Origin: Glomus cerebriforme
Taxonomy: Eukaryota; Glomeromycota; Glomeromycetes; Glomerales; Glomeraceae
Direction: 5' to 3'
DNA length: 13,081 nt
Assembly: GCA_003550305.1 (NCBI GenBank)
Contig: QKYT01000631.1
Coordinates: 49,046-62,126 of the forward strand
Part shown: piece by piece, positions 1 to 8,709 of the stretch
Numbering within the stretch: position 1 is the stretch's first letter
Layout of the letters: the number at the start of each line of letters is the position of its first letter
The notes under the pieces: model-generated
Database searches by the model: none
Told to the model about the DNA's origin: nothing
Seen by the model: only the letters and a program-made list of their open reading frames with translations
Translations under genes and position numbers: made by a program

Positions 1-1538
1 GAATCAACAACAACTTTTATGGTTCCTTGTATTAATCTTGTTAATTATCCACAAGATTATAATTGGGTTTGGGAATTAATTTGGCCTCCATCTAATACAT
101 TTGTTAAAACAATAAGTGTGGATATCTATAAAACATGGAATGGAGAAGCATTAGTTAATTTTAAATGGAATACTTATGGAAAATATTACTATGGAGTAAT
201 TTGGGCTTTCTTTATGACCTTACTTGGATGCTTTACTGTTGCTGTGACAATTCCTCAGCAATATATTGATAATGATGTTCAAAAACAAGTTTTGATTGCT
301 GCAATTACGCTTAGCTTTATTCATTTAATTCTTGAAATTCGTCAGCTTATTTATAATCCTCTCAGATGGATCTATGATTTTTGGAATATATTTGGTATTT
401 ATAAACATTTAATTTATTTGCATCATCATTATTATAACTAATACGCAATATCAATCATATTATTTGATATTATAGATATAATTGCATATTTGCTACCAAT
501 TATTACTTCTTTTAATTGGATTCAAACAAATACAAGAAATCCTCAGTTAATTTCTTTTTCATGCCTATTTTTGGATATTAAATTTTTGTTATTTTTTAGA
601 GCATTTGATCGATTTGGTATTTATTTTGCAATTATTACAAATGTTGCAAAACAAATTGTACATTTCTTAGTGATCTTGTTTATTATTATAATGAGTTTCG
701 CGCATTCATTTTACATCCTGTTATCACCAGAATTAGAATTTTCTTTCGAAAATTACACAAATAATAGCGATCCTAATAACCCCTGGAACTTAGTAGCCAC
801 TTATAATATAATGCTTGAAAATGGAATTATGGATTCTAATTCATATATGATTCAAACACCCAATGAAAATACAAACAAGTTTATAAGTTATAAAACTGCC
901 CTTTTTGCAATGTATCTATTCTTAACAGGTATGTTTAAAAAATTTTATTTATAATATTTGACAAGTTATTTTAACTTTTTAATTTATTACTAGGTGACTC
1001 AAGTGCATTATCCAATCGGCCATATATAAATAATCCAACAATAATATTGACTGTCTTATTCTTGCTCTTGATTGTTGTATATTTGATGAATTTATTTATT
1101 GGACTACTCAATATGGCAATTGATAATTTTAATAGTAGAATTTCATATTTAACAAATAAGGCAGAGGTATATATATCATTATTATTTACACAAATTTTGT
1201 TTTATAAAAGTTTTTAAAACTTTCTTTTTCCTATAGCTCTTGGCTGAAATTGAGTTATTTTACCTATTACCACATCACAGACGTTGGAAACCATGGTTTC
1301 CTGACATGATGTATGTTAATTTTGTTTTTTTTTTAAGAAAATACTATTTACTCAATACTAATATATATATATTTTTTTTTAAAGATATTATTATGCTAAT
1401 ACTGATAAAGCTCGTGAAGAAATTAAAATATTGATTAATAAAGGTCAATGGAAAACTCTAACTACAAACAAGATGAAGCGAAAACTATTTAAAATACTCA
1501 ATATTGATATGGATGAAAAGAAATTGAAAAATTTATAA
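1..1538 (+). CDS. TRP-like six-transmembrane ion-transport protein, 3' part (5 exons)
   Basis: Partial gene; its 5' end lies outside the window. Exons are 1-394, 476-928, 994-1166, 1237-1310 and 1385-1538. They total 1248 nt and give one open frame of 415 residues ending in TAA. All introns are GT-AG. The product looks like the C-terminal channel domain of a fungal ion-transport (TRP-like) protein of the plasma or an internal membrane. Hydrophobic segments lie near residues 64-84 (S1), 97-118 (S2), 125-144 (S3), 156-186 (S4, with R173 and R177) and 192-214 (S5). A pore-loop region with FLTGDSSAL follows at 280-288, then S6 at about 298-322 containing NLFIGLLN, close to the NLLIALMN-type S6 end of TRP channels. 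A basic, hydrophilic tail follows. The ion selectivity and any N-terminal domains cannot be told from this fragment. The family assignment is from recalled similarity, not a search. Confidence 0.85.
395..475 (+). other. Intron 1 of the channel gene
   Basis: 81 nt, donor GTATTT, consensus branch site CTAATAC at 438-444, acceptor TATAG. Removing it joins codon G|AT (Asp132) and gives DFWNIFDIIAYLL across the junction, continuing transmembrane segment S3. Confidence 0.9.
929..993 (+). other. Intron 2 of the channel gene, inside the pore loop
   Basis: 65 nt, donor GTATGT, acceptor ACTAG. It splits the glycine codon of the FLTGDSSAL pore-loop stretch (G|GT, residue 283). Without splicing the frame stops a few codons downstream. 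Confidence 0.9.
1167..1236 (+). other. Intron 3 of the channel gene
   Basis: 70 nt, donor GTATAT, pyrimidine-rich tract and acceptor CTATAG. It lies between the S6 end and the cytoplasmic tail, joining KAE to LLAEIELF. Confidence 0.88.
1311..1384 (+). other. Intron 4 of the channel gene
   Basis: 74 nt, donor GTATGT, branch-like TACTAAT at 1356-1362, acceptor AAAG after a T-run. Splicing gives FPDMIYYYANTDKA. Reading through instead gives an unrelated low-complexity tail. Confidence 0.88.
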
Positions 1539-1647
1539 AGATAAAGCAAGCTCTATTAGAAAATTCAATATTCAACATCAGCAAATATTTTATTTATAAA
1601 ATCTACATGGTTTTATAAGTTTATGTATATTTTATATAAACTTTTTA

Positions 1648-1653
1648 AATAAA
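1648..1653 (+). promoter_or_regulatory. Candidate poly(A) signal of the channel gene
   Basis: AATAAA 110 nt after the stop codon of the channel gene. In DNA this AT-rich the hexamer is common, so the assignment is by position only. Confidence 0.4.
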
Positions 1654-1927
1654 ATTAAATATTCAACATGCAATTTATGTAGATATAAAGTCTATATGTT
1701 AAATTTACATAAATTTTGCATAAATCCTATATAAATTTTTGAGTATTTCTAAATTTACATTGGGTATTTGGACATGAGGCTACGTGTTTATAGATAAATT
1801 TAATTAAATAAACTATAAATTAAAATAAATTAATTAGCAATATAAAAAAACTCTTTTCCTAATTTTTACTTTTTATTAGAATTCCGCAGTAAAAGAATAT
1901 TTTTATGCTTAAATAAATTATTTAAAT
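1654..1927. other. AT-rich intergenic stretch
   Basis: No coding frame is visible. It contains several overlapping near-repeats of TTTACATAAATTT and TATATAAA type between about 1600 and 1735, and nothing else that can be named. Confidence 0.5.
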
Positions 1928-2670
1928 ATGGGAGTAACTGTTTCGGCCCATTCAAACAAACTTTATAATGAATATATAGTCCCTTTGAACTGTAAGGATT
2001 TCATTAAAACAAACTATGAACAACAAAAATAACTTCTTTCTTTAAAAAGACTTTGGTTACCAGTAAAGGATGATAGAGAAAGAATATCAGCCAGAAGCCA
2101 TCTCATAAAAGGAGTTTCTGCTTATATTAACATACCATCTACAATATAGCAGGATTATGGAAAAATTTTATGAAGATATTCTTAATGCTAATATGAAGTG
2201 TTTAGAGGATGCTTTAGAGGAATCTGAGGAAATAATAAGATATAAATAATTATTGATGAGCTCAAAGCCAAATTTACTGCAGCAAATATGATGCAACTTT
2301 TCCTATTTAAAACTCAATAAGCAATGAGAATAATACAAAATTCTTTAGAAAACTAATCACATTGTGAAAAGCAGCCATTTATGACAACTTCTAGTGGATT
2401 AATATTAACAAAAAATACTAATGACAATACATTGATAGTATTGATCATAATACAGATGATTAACTTTTACAAAATACTACAAAAGATACTAAATCAGGAT
2501 GCTAATCACATAGAAATAAAGAAAGATATTTTCAAATTGGATGATACATCTCCTGAAGATTCTTCTAAGAACTAACTAAAACCAGCTTCTAAAAAAGCTA
2601 AAAAAGAGATTACTCTACACATCATCACAGGATACATAATACCGCCTAATCTAAAAGCCAACATGTAATT
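1928..2670 (+). pseudogene. Decayed unidentified coding region
   Basis: The family is not recognised. From ATG 1928 a frame reads well, with few low-complexity stretches, through LNCKDFIKTNYEQQK, a stop, then RLWLPVKDDRERISARSHL. It switches frame near 2135-2160 to KFYEDILNANMKCLEDALEE, and again near 2250 to IIDELKAKFTAANMMQ. It then runs to an acidic and lysine-rich end (DDTSPEDSSKN, stop, KPASKKAKKE). Several stops are TAA where CAA would fit (EQQK*, KTQ*). Base composition is less AT-biased than the flanks and the peptide is mixed and charged, so this looks like a once-coding region with at least two frameshifts. The only uninterrupted block is 2381-2575. It could be a dead transposon gene or a dead member of a lineage-specific family. 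Confidence 0.5.
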
Positions 2671-3169
2671 TAATGATCTATAATATTTCAGACAAATGAA
2701 ATGCTAAAAAAATAATGGAAAAATTTAACAAAAATCTAGGTTCTTTTATTAAAGTCATTCTCTTAAAACAAGTTAAATATATCTGTATATAAGTCTGATC
2801 CTGAAATTGGTTTTCCTAAAATCTGAAGTCTGAAATTCTGAAACTAAAATCTAAATCTGAAATTGGTGTTGAAATATAACAATGATTCCATATTACTAAT
2901 ATATAGAAAATAGTTATTAATTCTAATTAAATGAATTCTAAAAGGAATTGATTAAGTAAATTTTTTAAATATCTGACTTAAGCAAATATGTAAAAATTAA
3001 TTTTAAACTACTGCTTTATATAGAAAATCAATTTAACTGTAATATATAAGAAAAAATTGATATATATAATTAGTTTATCAATTAATATATAAATAATTTT
3101 AAGATTAATAAAAATTAGTATCAGTTTATCTATAATAAATAATGGAAAAAAAATCACATATTCACATCT
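2671..3169. other. AT-rich stretch with degenerate CTGAAATC-type repeats
   Basis: No gene was seen. Between about 2798 and 2875 short CTGAAAT/CTGAAGT/CTAAAATC words recur in tandem. The remainder is TATA-rich filler. Confidence 0.5.
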
Positions 3170-3740
3170 GGTCCCTTTTCTTTACTTTAAATATCCATGA
3201 ATTCATCATAAATCTAATCATCAATCATAACTAAAAACGTATAATTTTTAATTTTTGAATTATTAATTTTAAAACAAATTGATTTTAAAAAACAAATATA
3301 ACAATAGTTTTTATTACCTAATTTATCTTTGCTATGATACTTCATCAAATAATCTGAAAAACTTTTACCTATTTTATGTATCTTTGCCTTTCATATTCCT
3401 TAGCCTGTATGCTATTTAATCCTAAAAAATATTTTAAAAAAAATATTAAAAAAAGAATATTAATACAAATATAAGAATAATGCAAAATATACTTACCAAG
3501 TATTTATGTAATAGATTTTTCCATTTTGTTTTCATTTGCAATCCAGTAAATTGAGTGCCAAAACATTCATTAATTTTTTCTTTAATATTCTTCCAAAATG
3601 CTATTCAATTCCAATTTGCCAAGCCCAATATTTTTTATTTTTACTTATTTTTTGATTGAATAAGTATTCGCATTATTCATTTGACAAATTGTCCTTATTT
3701 TACTGTAATAATTCACTGTGGTATCCAAATAGTAGATATT
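3170..3740 (-). pseudogene. Decayed Myb/SANT-like DNA-binding gene with three exons
   Basis: On the minus strand an exon from about 3740 to 3497 reads KKYWAWQIGIE, a stop, then after a one-base shift FWKNIKEKINECFGTQFTG and LQMKTKWKNLLHKYL. The pattern of spaced tryptophans with a GTQFTGxQ(M/V)KxKWKNL core resembles Myb/SANT-like (trihelix-type) DNA-binding domains found in transposon-derived and regulator proteins. Splice sites survive: donor GTAAGT at 3496 with acceptor TTTTAG at 3422 (75-nt intron), then an exon about 3421-3318 including KSFSDYLMKYHSKDKLG after another shift, then intron 3317-3231 and a short exon. In-frame stops and two frameshifts make a functional product unlikely. The identification is from motif pattern only. 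Confidence 0.5.
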
Positions 3741-4074
3741 ATAATATTTATTGTAAAAAAGAAATATTTTAGATATTTTACCACTTTTTAATAATCCTCA
3801 TGTTAAATTTGCAATAATATTTGAATTACTTAATTTATGTAATAATTGAATTAATAATAAACTAATTATAAAATGACTAATAATTTTGTAATGACTAATA
3901 ACTTGATTTAATAGGATTGAAATTAAATTGAATAAGAATGATAATTTTATATTAATTTACTAATAAAAATTTGATTAGTTTGAAATGGATTGATAAAATT
4001 TTGATTGTTACTTTAATTATAACATTTAGTACATTATACTAATTTATATACAATATTTTACAAATTCATAATAT

Positions 4075-4385
4075 ACCAATTAATCAAAAAACCTTGTTGT
4101 AAATTCTTTAACATTATAATTCTTTACTGGCTCTTCAGAAACATTATCATCTTTATCATCATCATCACTATAATCATTATTATTATTATTCTCATCATTA
4201 TCTTTTAAAAATCCTTTGTAGTGATAAATTCAAGCCAGCAGTTTTAAATTTTTTTAGGACAAGTGATACATTCATTAGCAAGATGAGATTGTAACATATT
4301 TATATATGCTTGTAACCAATTTTTATAACAAAACTTGCACTTTTCAGAATAATGACCTGGTGATTTTAATAGTGTTACTCAAAAT
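4075..4385 (-). pseudogene. BED-type zinc-finger fragment, hAT-transposase-like, decayed
   Basis: The minus strand reads LKSPGHYSEKCKFCYKNW, then a Cx2C...HLANEC arrangement. Cysteine codons are at 4337-4339 and 4328-4330, histidine at 4283-4285 and cysteine at 4268-4270, that is C-x2-C-x14-H-x4-C. This is the BED-finger spacing, and the finger binds DNA at the N-terminus of many hAT transposases. A stop and a one-base shift follow near 4245. Then WLEFITTKDF, another shift, and a very acidic Asn/Asp run (4139-4205) lead into EEPVKNYNVKEFTTRFFD and a stop near 4090. No transposase core (RNase H-like fold, hATC) follows at lower coordinates, so only the N-terminal part remains. It could instead belong to a captured BED-finger host gene. 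Confidence 0.5.
4139..4199. repeat. ATC/ATT trinucleotide microsatellite
   Basis: Interrupted (ATC)n/(ATT)n run. On the minus strand it encodes the Asp/Asn-rich linker behind the BED-finger fragment, so it probably expanded within former coding sequence. Confidence 0.7.
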
Positions 4386-4548
4386 ATTTTCATATTTCAT
4401 TCTATTTGTGGCTAGTTCTACCTTTAGAATTATTTATCTAACTATTTTATAAAGTTTATTTTATTAAGAATAAAAAAAAAAAAAATATTTGATAAACTGT
4501 ACAATATAGATTGTAAATCATACACAGGTTTAAAGGTGGTCATTATCA

Positions 4549-4591
4549 CACAATTTACCACAATTAACCAGGAAAATTTTGGTAAATTGTG
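4549..4591. repeat. Inverted repeat, 12-bp arms
   Basis: CACAATTTACCA at 4549-4560 and its exact reverse complement at 4580-4591 with a 19-nt loop. It may be a transposon-end fragment or a chance hairpin. A T-run follows directly, but nothing shows it is a terminator. Confidence 0.5.
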
Positions 4592-4754
4592 GTTTTTTTT
4601 TTGTTGAATTTAATGAAAATGGAAAATTTTACATTTTCACAAAAAAAGCTAAATGGCGCTGTTTCTCTAAAATTAACCAAAATTAATAATTTAAATGTTG
4701 CAAAATGATATGAAAATATTAGTTAATTATTTATCACATATTATAGAATTTATC

Positions 4755-4846
4755 GAAATTACCTTAAAATTAGCAAGAATTTAATGAAATTACCTTAAAA
4801 TTAGCAAAAATTTAACAAAATTACCTTAAAATTCATTGGCAAATTT
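4755..4846. repeat. 31-bp tandem repeat, three copies
   Basis: The word ACCTTAAAATTAGCAA begins at 4761 and 4792, and a diverged form begins at 4823, giving an exact 31-bp period. Copies 1 and 2 differ at few positions; copy 3 diverges in its second half. No coding potential. Confidence 0.8.
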
Positions 4847-4951
4847 TTAATCTGCGAAGTTCTGCAACCTAAAATCTGCACAGAAATTTTATCATTAATC
4901 TGTGAAATATTTCAGTTATACATTTACTTTTCAGTTGTATAATGTAATTTA

Positions 4952-5002
4952 NNCTTTATTAATTTTANTAATTACAGTNAAATATATTTACAAATTAAAA
5001 AN
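4952..5002. other. Cluster of ambiguous bases
   Basis: N at 4952, 4953, 4968, 4979 and 5002 in AT-rich sequence. This indicates low-quality or polymorphic assembly rather than biology. A similar cluster lies at the right edge of the window. Confidence 0.9.
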
Positions 5003-5148
5003 TAATTTACTTATTATTAAATACAAAAAAAACTAAGTTCCTATTCTTTACATGTCATTAATAGTTTGAACATAGTTCCAGTTAGTTCAATTCTAACAAA
5101 CAACTAAGATATTTTCATTGAAATCTCACATACTCATGCTGGAAGAAC

Positions 5149-5192
5149 CTATAAAAAGAAAAGGAAAGAAACGTTAGTAAAATGTTGTTAAC
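5149..5192 (-). other. Isolated intron-like module related to the 11.4-12.3 kb array
   Basis: On the minus strand the preceding bases end in TTCCAG. Then come donor GTTAAC, branch site TTACTAAC (5173-5180), a pyrimidine tract and acceptor TATAG followed by GTTC. The block ACATTTTACTAAC...TATAGGTTC closely matches introns of the mini-exon array on the other side of the retroelement, including the GTTC start of the following exon. It is 44 nt long, shorter than the array introns. Confidence 0.5.
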
Positions 5193-5221
5193 CTGGAACA
5201 GTCTGTCATCCAAATTAATTA

Positions 5222-5235
5222 TGAATAACTTCAGG
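5222..5235. repeat. Target-site duplication, left copy (TGAATAACTTCAGG)
   Basis: Exact 14-bp direct repeat with 11002-11015. It abuts the AATAAAATC 3' end of the minus-strand retroelement. The flanking bases differ at both ends of the match. Confidence 0.75.
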
Positions 5236-5562
5236 GATTTTATTAAGCCAAGTTATTCACATTACATAATTATATACATTTATACAATGAACTACAAACA
5301 CTAAATAACAAAATATAAAAATAAAATAAAAAAAAATATGAAATAAAAGAACAGTCATATCAAGAAAACAGAATAACCCTAATTAGACTAATTAATAGAA
5401 TAAATCAAATTAACTATCCTAAGACTATTCTACTTTACCATGATTCCCCCTCTAATCTAACTAAAAGCCAGAGTCCAACAGAAGAGACAACTGCTCCCTT
5501 TAGTTCCCTTCAACCCCATCCTCAAAGAGTATAGAGCCTACTCCAGAAACTAAACAAAGCTA
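5236..5562 (-). other. 3' untranslated tail of the retroelement
   Basis: Runs from the stop codon at 5563-5565 to the left target-site duplication. AATAAA (complement of 5239-5244) lies a few bases before the end. A G-rich segment near the stop (5440-5530 on the plus strand is C/T-rich) gives way to T-rich sequence. There is no poly(A) tail or clear short tandem tail. Confidence 0.6.
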
Positions 5563-6076
5563 TTATGACTGTGTGAAAACTGGAGGAAAAGAAATCCATT
5601 TGGACCAAGAACCACCAAATTTAATAGAAGAATCAATCCATTGCGAAGCCATAGGAAAAGAAGTCAATAAAGGAACACGAAGAGAGTGGGAGGCGGTAGT
5701 ATTGATAAGGCGAGGCTTGGAATGTTTTTGCCTGAGCGTAATACCCTTAGACCGTTCCCAATCAGCAAAAGCAGAAGTACGAGCATGCTAAACCTGACAA
5801 TAGAGGTCATAGTATAAAATATACACAATGCGACATAGAGTGTCATGAGTGGAGCGAAGAGAAGGGGAATCTGAAATCACCAACTCGACTAATGAACGGG
5901 GATAAAGCCCTAAAGTAAAAGTTCTCCATCAGGAGTGTTCGAATATCAACTGAAGAGGAAGCCTGGGTGGAACTCAATTGAGTGATAAGAGAAGATAAAC
6001 AGGAATTCAAAAAAACTTTGATAAAGAAATTTGAGAAGGACAAAGCCAAATGTGAGTAATATCATCATTGGCGAAA
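5563..6076 (-). pseudogene. Retroelement ORF2-like region, C-terminal end
   Basis: Continuation of the second coding region below the LTR-like insertion. Near 6064-6030 one frame reads NDDITHIWLCPSQ, giving the second half (H-x-W-x-C) of the Cys/His motif seen at the C-terminus of many LINE proteins. Another frame then runs through SSLITQLSSTQASSSVDIRT to about 5843. After shifts the last frame is open for about 75 codons, from HARTSAFADWERSKGIT (from 5790) to FPPVFTQS and the TAA at 5563-5565. The final block is the least damaged part of the element. At least two frameshifts and a stop near 5843 separate the parts. The role is inferred from position and motif; the tail is thought to help bind template RNA or DNA. 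Confidence 0.6.
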
Positions 6077-6088
6077 AACTAATGCAGT

Positions 6089-6972
6089 ATAACCAAAGAT
6101 ATAGGAAAGATTATATAAAGATTAGTAGTTAGTTATAATATTAATATTTATAATATAAGAATTAATGTTTACAAATATTTTATAGTTTAATTTATATTTA
6201 AATAATTTATAGTTTAGTTTAGTAACACATAATTAGCATGTGATTAATGTGACAAAGAAAAGTGTAACAAAGTAAAGTATGATGTAGTAATATGACAAAG
6301 CAAATGATCGGCATGATTAATTATGAGTCATTGCAGATCACTTAATGGAGGAGTACAATTATGTCATAAAGGGGTAATTTATTATTAATAATTAGTAATC
6401 ATTAATGAGAAGGGAAGATGGAAAGTTGGAGAACATAAGAAAGAAAGAAAGAAAGATAGGAACATAAAAGAAATAAGAAAAAGAAGAAAGATTGAAGGAA
6501 ATATATAAGAAATGAAGAAAGAATGAAAGAAGTAAAGTATTACAATAGTTTAATGAAGCGTAATTAGTAAAACATCAAAATGTATAAATATTGGCTGGAA
6601 ATTCTTTAATTGAAAGTTTTTTAGCTTTAGAGCTTTTAACTCAAAAATAAAAATAATAAATAAAAACAAATATTTAAAATACATACTCCTTAATTATTTC
6701 CTTAGTGAAAAAGGCCTGAACATAATAGTTCTATTAGTCCTGAAGTAGCATAAACATTTTTATACGATTTTTCTTTATGCTAATATTTTAAGTCCAGAAA
6801 TAAAGTATGGGAAATTATTCAAGTTTAATTATTCAATAAAAAGATATTTAATATTAAATAAAATTATCGCATTTTGAAAGTTAAATTTAAAGAAGTGAAA
6901 GAAATAATGAGATTATTAAGATTTAAACCAAGCATATTAATGAGAGAAAGATAAATCTTGTAAGGATAAGTA
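6089..6972. mobile_element. Candidate LTR-like insertion inside the retroelement
   Basis: About 0.9 kb that shows no coding relation to the surrounding retroelement and separates the CPFC half (about 6990) from the HIWLC half (about 6050) of its Cys/His motif. A 5-bp direct repeat GCAGT lies at 6084-6088 and 6973-6977, the duplication size typical of LTR elements. Inside are a TATA-like GTATAAATATT near 6580, AATAAA-like words near 6650 and a purine-rich tract. Against an LTR, the proposed ends are not TG...CA and a 5-bp match can occur by chance. It could be a solo LTR with different ends, or unrelated filler. Confidence 0.35.
6438..6456 (+). repeat. AAAG microsatellite
   Basis: Short GAAA/AAGA tetranucleotide run within a longer purine-rich tract extending to about 6535. 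Confidence 0.7.
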
Positions 6973-8508
6973 GCAGTTGTCCGTTACAGCGGATGACACG
7001 GATCAGAACAAAATGGACAACTTGGGTCAGAATTGTACAGATCCGGACGTCAGACACATAAATTCTGAAGGGTAAGAAGTTTATCGAACAATAGTTTCAT
7101 TCTAAAAGAGAAAAAATTTGAGTCCGTAAAAGTAGAACGTTTACTACCAGCCAAACAGCTAGGCAGTGGAGGTGAGTACTTAAGTCATTGCCAAGAAAAG
7201 GACCAATCGATGGCTGTAAAGAGTGGCATTAATGAGTCAAAATGCTATAACGAGAAAAACTGTTCAGTGAAATGACATTGAGTAATTATGTCAGAAAATT
7301 TTTGAGAATTAACTTCAATAAGAAGGTCATTGAATTTCATGAACACAGGAAGCTGGGAGACCAGAGAAGGAACAAAATCTTCTGTATCAAGACTTAGACC
7401 TTCCTTTGCGAGTGCATCAGAATGGTCATTGAAGGGATCACTAGAATGACCTTTAACTTTATGAAGTGAAATAGAGAGTTGTTTGGATTGTATTAAATTA
7501 TCTACAGCTGACCACAAAATGAAATTTTTTAAATAAAAAAGACATCTAAGGAAAAGGTTGTTATCAAATTTCAAGAATGAAAATGTTGAGATTGCGGAAG
7601 AAGAATCCATGTAGATGTGAATTGAAGTATTACAAGGTGAATGGCCAAGAATAGAGACAATAGCTGAAAGTTCTGCATGTAATGAAGAGGGTTATAAAGA
7701 TGCTGAACTGGATAAATGAGCTAAAGGAAGAGCTGAAGCTGAAGGATCAGAAGAAATTTGAAGCAGCTGAACCCAAGTTTACAATCAGAAGAACCTAAAG
7801 ATATTAAAGATCTGTTAGAATAAAAATACAAAGATGAAGGCTGGCAAAAGAAAACAAGTTCCAAAGAATCTGATGTGACAAAATTCAGAAGGAAAACATC
7901 CACTGAAGGGAGGATCGCATGGGAAAATCAGAAGAAGTATTCAAACGAGATTGATAATGATGAAGAATAGACTCTACCGTACGAGATAAAAACGCCAGAG
8001 GAATAAACGGGTGAGCTGTAGTGGGCTGTTTTTTATTGCTCGGGAGCTCAATTGTCATAAACAAATCAACCAAAACCAAACAAAAAGGTTTAGGGATGCT
8101 GGGACGATTTCGCTCTGAAGGTATATGATAATCATCAGTTAAAATAGATCAGTTATAACCAGTGTACCTGTGAAGTTCATATGGTGCTATGGAAGGTGTG
8201 AAAGAAGTGAAAGCTGAATAAACAGGCAACCAATGTTCTAATTTGATAGAAGATGAAGCGGATCAGAATTTGTAAATTTGACCATAAATAGCAGAAGAGG
8301 AAGAAGCCGACCAAGATGCAACAAATAAGCATTTGTTGGCTTTGTCTTCTTGAAGAGGAATGAAACGTTCATCAGGAACTGAGTCAGGAGGGAGAACATA
8401 CTGGAATGCAAAAGCATGCGATAGGAGGGAGAGACAAAGAGAATGCTCCAATATTGAGTACTAAGCTGGCTGGGCAAACGCCCATGTATTTTTCTTTCAT
8501 TTTATTAG
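6973..8508 (-). pseudogene. Retroelement ORF2-like region: linker, RNase H and first Cys/His pair
   Basis: Minus-strand frame 8452 to about 7884 is open for about 190 codons apart from three TGA stops (after YKF, GYN and MFSF), beginning EHSLCLSLLSHAFAFQYV. Frameshifts then lead into a type-1 RNase H domain: strand 1 FYSNRSLI (7825-7800; normally carries the first catalytic Asp), helix HAELSAIVS (Glu codon 7671-7673), YMDSSSAIS (Asp at 7605-7607) and, from about 7463, HKVKGHSSDPFNDHSDALAK with His and the last Asp. RNase H removes RNA from the RNA/DNA hybrid during retrotransposition. Downstream the frame continues through SPPLPSCLAGSKRS to YNSDPSCPFC near 6995, the first pair of the terminal Cys/His motif. 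ATG candidates lie at 8506-8508 and 8488-8490. No reverse-transcriptase core precedes it. Confidence 0.7.
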
Positions 8509-8709
8509 AAAATGCCATACGTAAATACTATCAAGTATGGAATGATGATACATAGCTCTTTAAAAGAAATAAAATTAAGTTCACAAAAGTGAAAAAAGAA
8601 AAAAGGAAACTAACTAATCTATATATATACAAATTACAAATAGAAAACAGAACTACTTTACACTAAAAGCACTAAGTATATATAATCAAAAAGTAAAAAC
8701 AAAGGAAAA
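8509..8709 (-). other. Spacer between the two retroelement coding regions
   Basis: About 200 nt of T-rich sequence (minus strand) between the ORF1-like stop (8710-8712) and the next ATG. It ends in TAATAAAATGAAAGAAAAA, which resembles a polyadenylation-type tail. Either a normal intercistronic spacer or the junction of two fused elements. Confidence 0.45.

Noticed and set aside
1240..1434. Separate 64-codon gene starting at ATG 1240
   Set aside because: It is exon 4 of the channel gene read through intron 4; splicing at 1311-1384 gives the continuous frame instead.
5573..5791. Plus-strand open frame of 72 codons
   Set aside because: It is antisense to the best-preserved C-terminal block of the retroelement (DWERSKGIT ... 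FPPVFTQS).
7008..7024. GTTGTCC/GGACAAC inverted words near the Cys/His region (6976-7022)
   Set aside because: Seven-base arms about 35 nt apart within former coding sequence are expected by chance.
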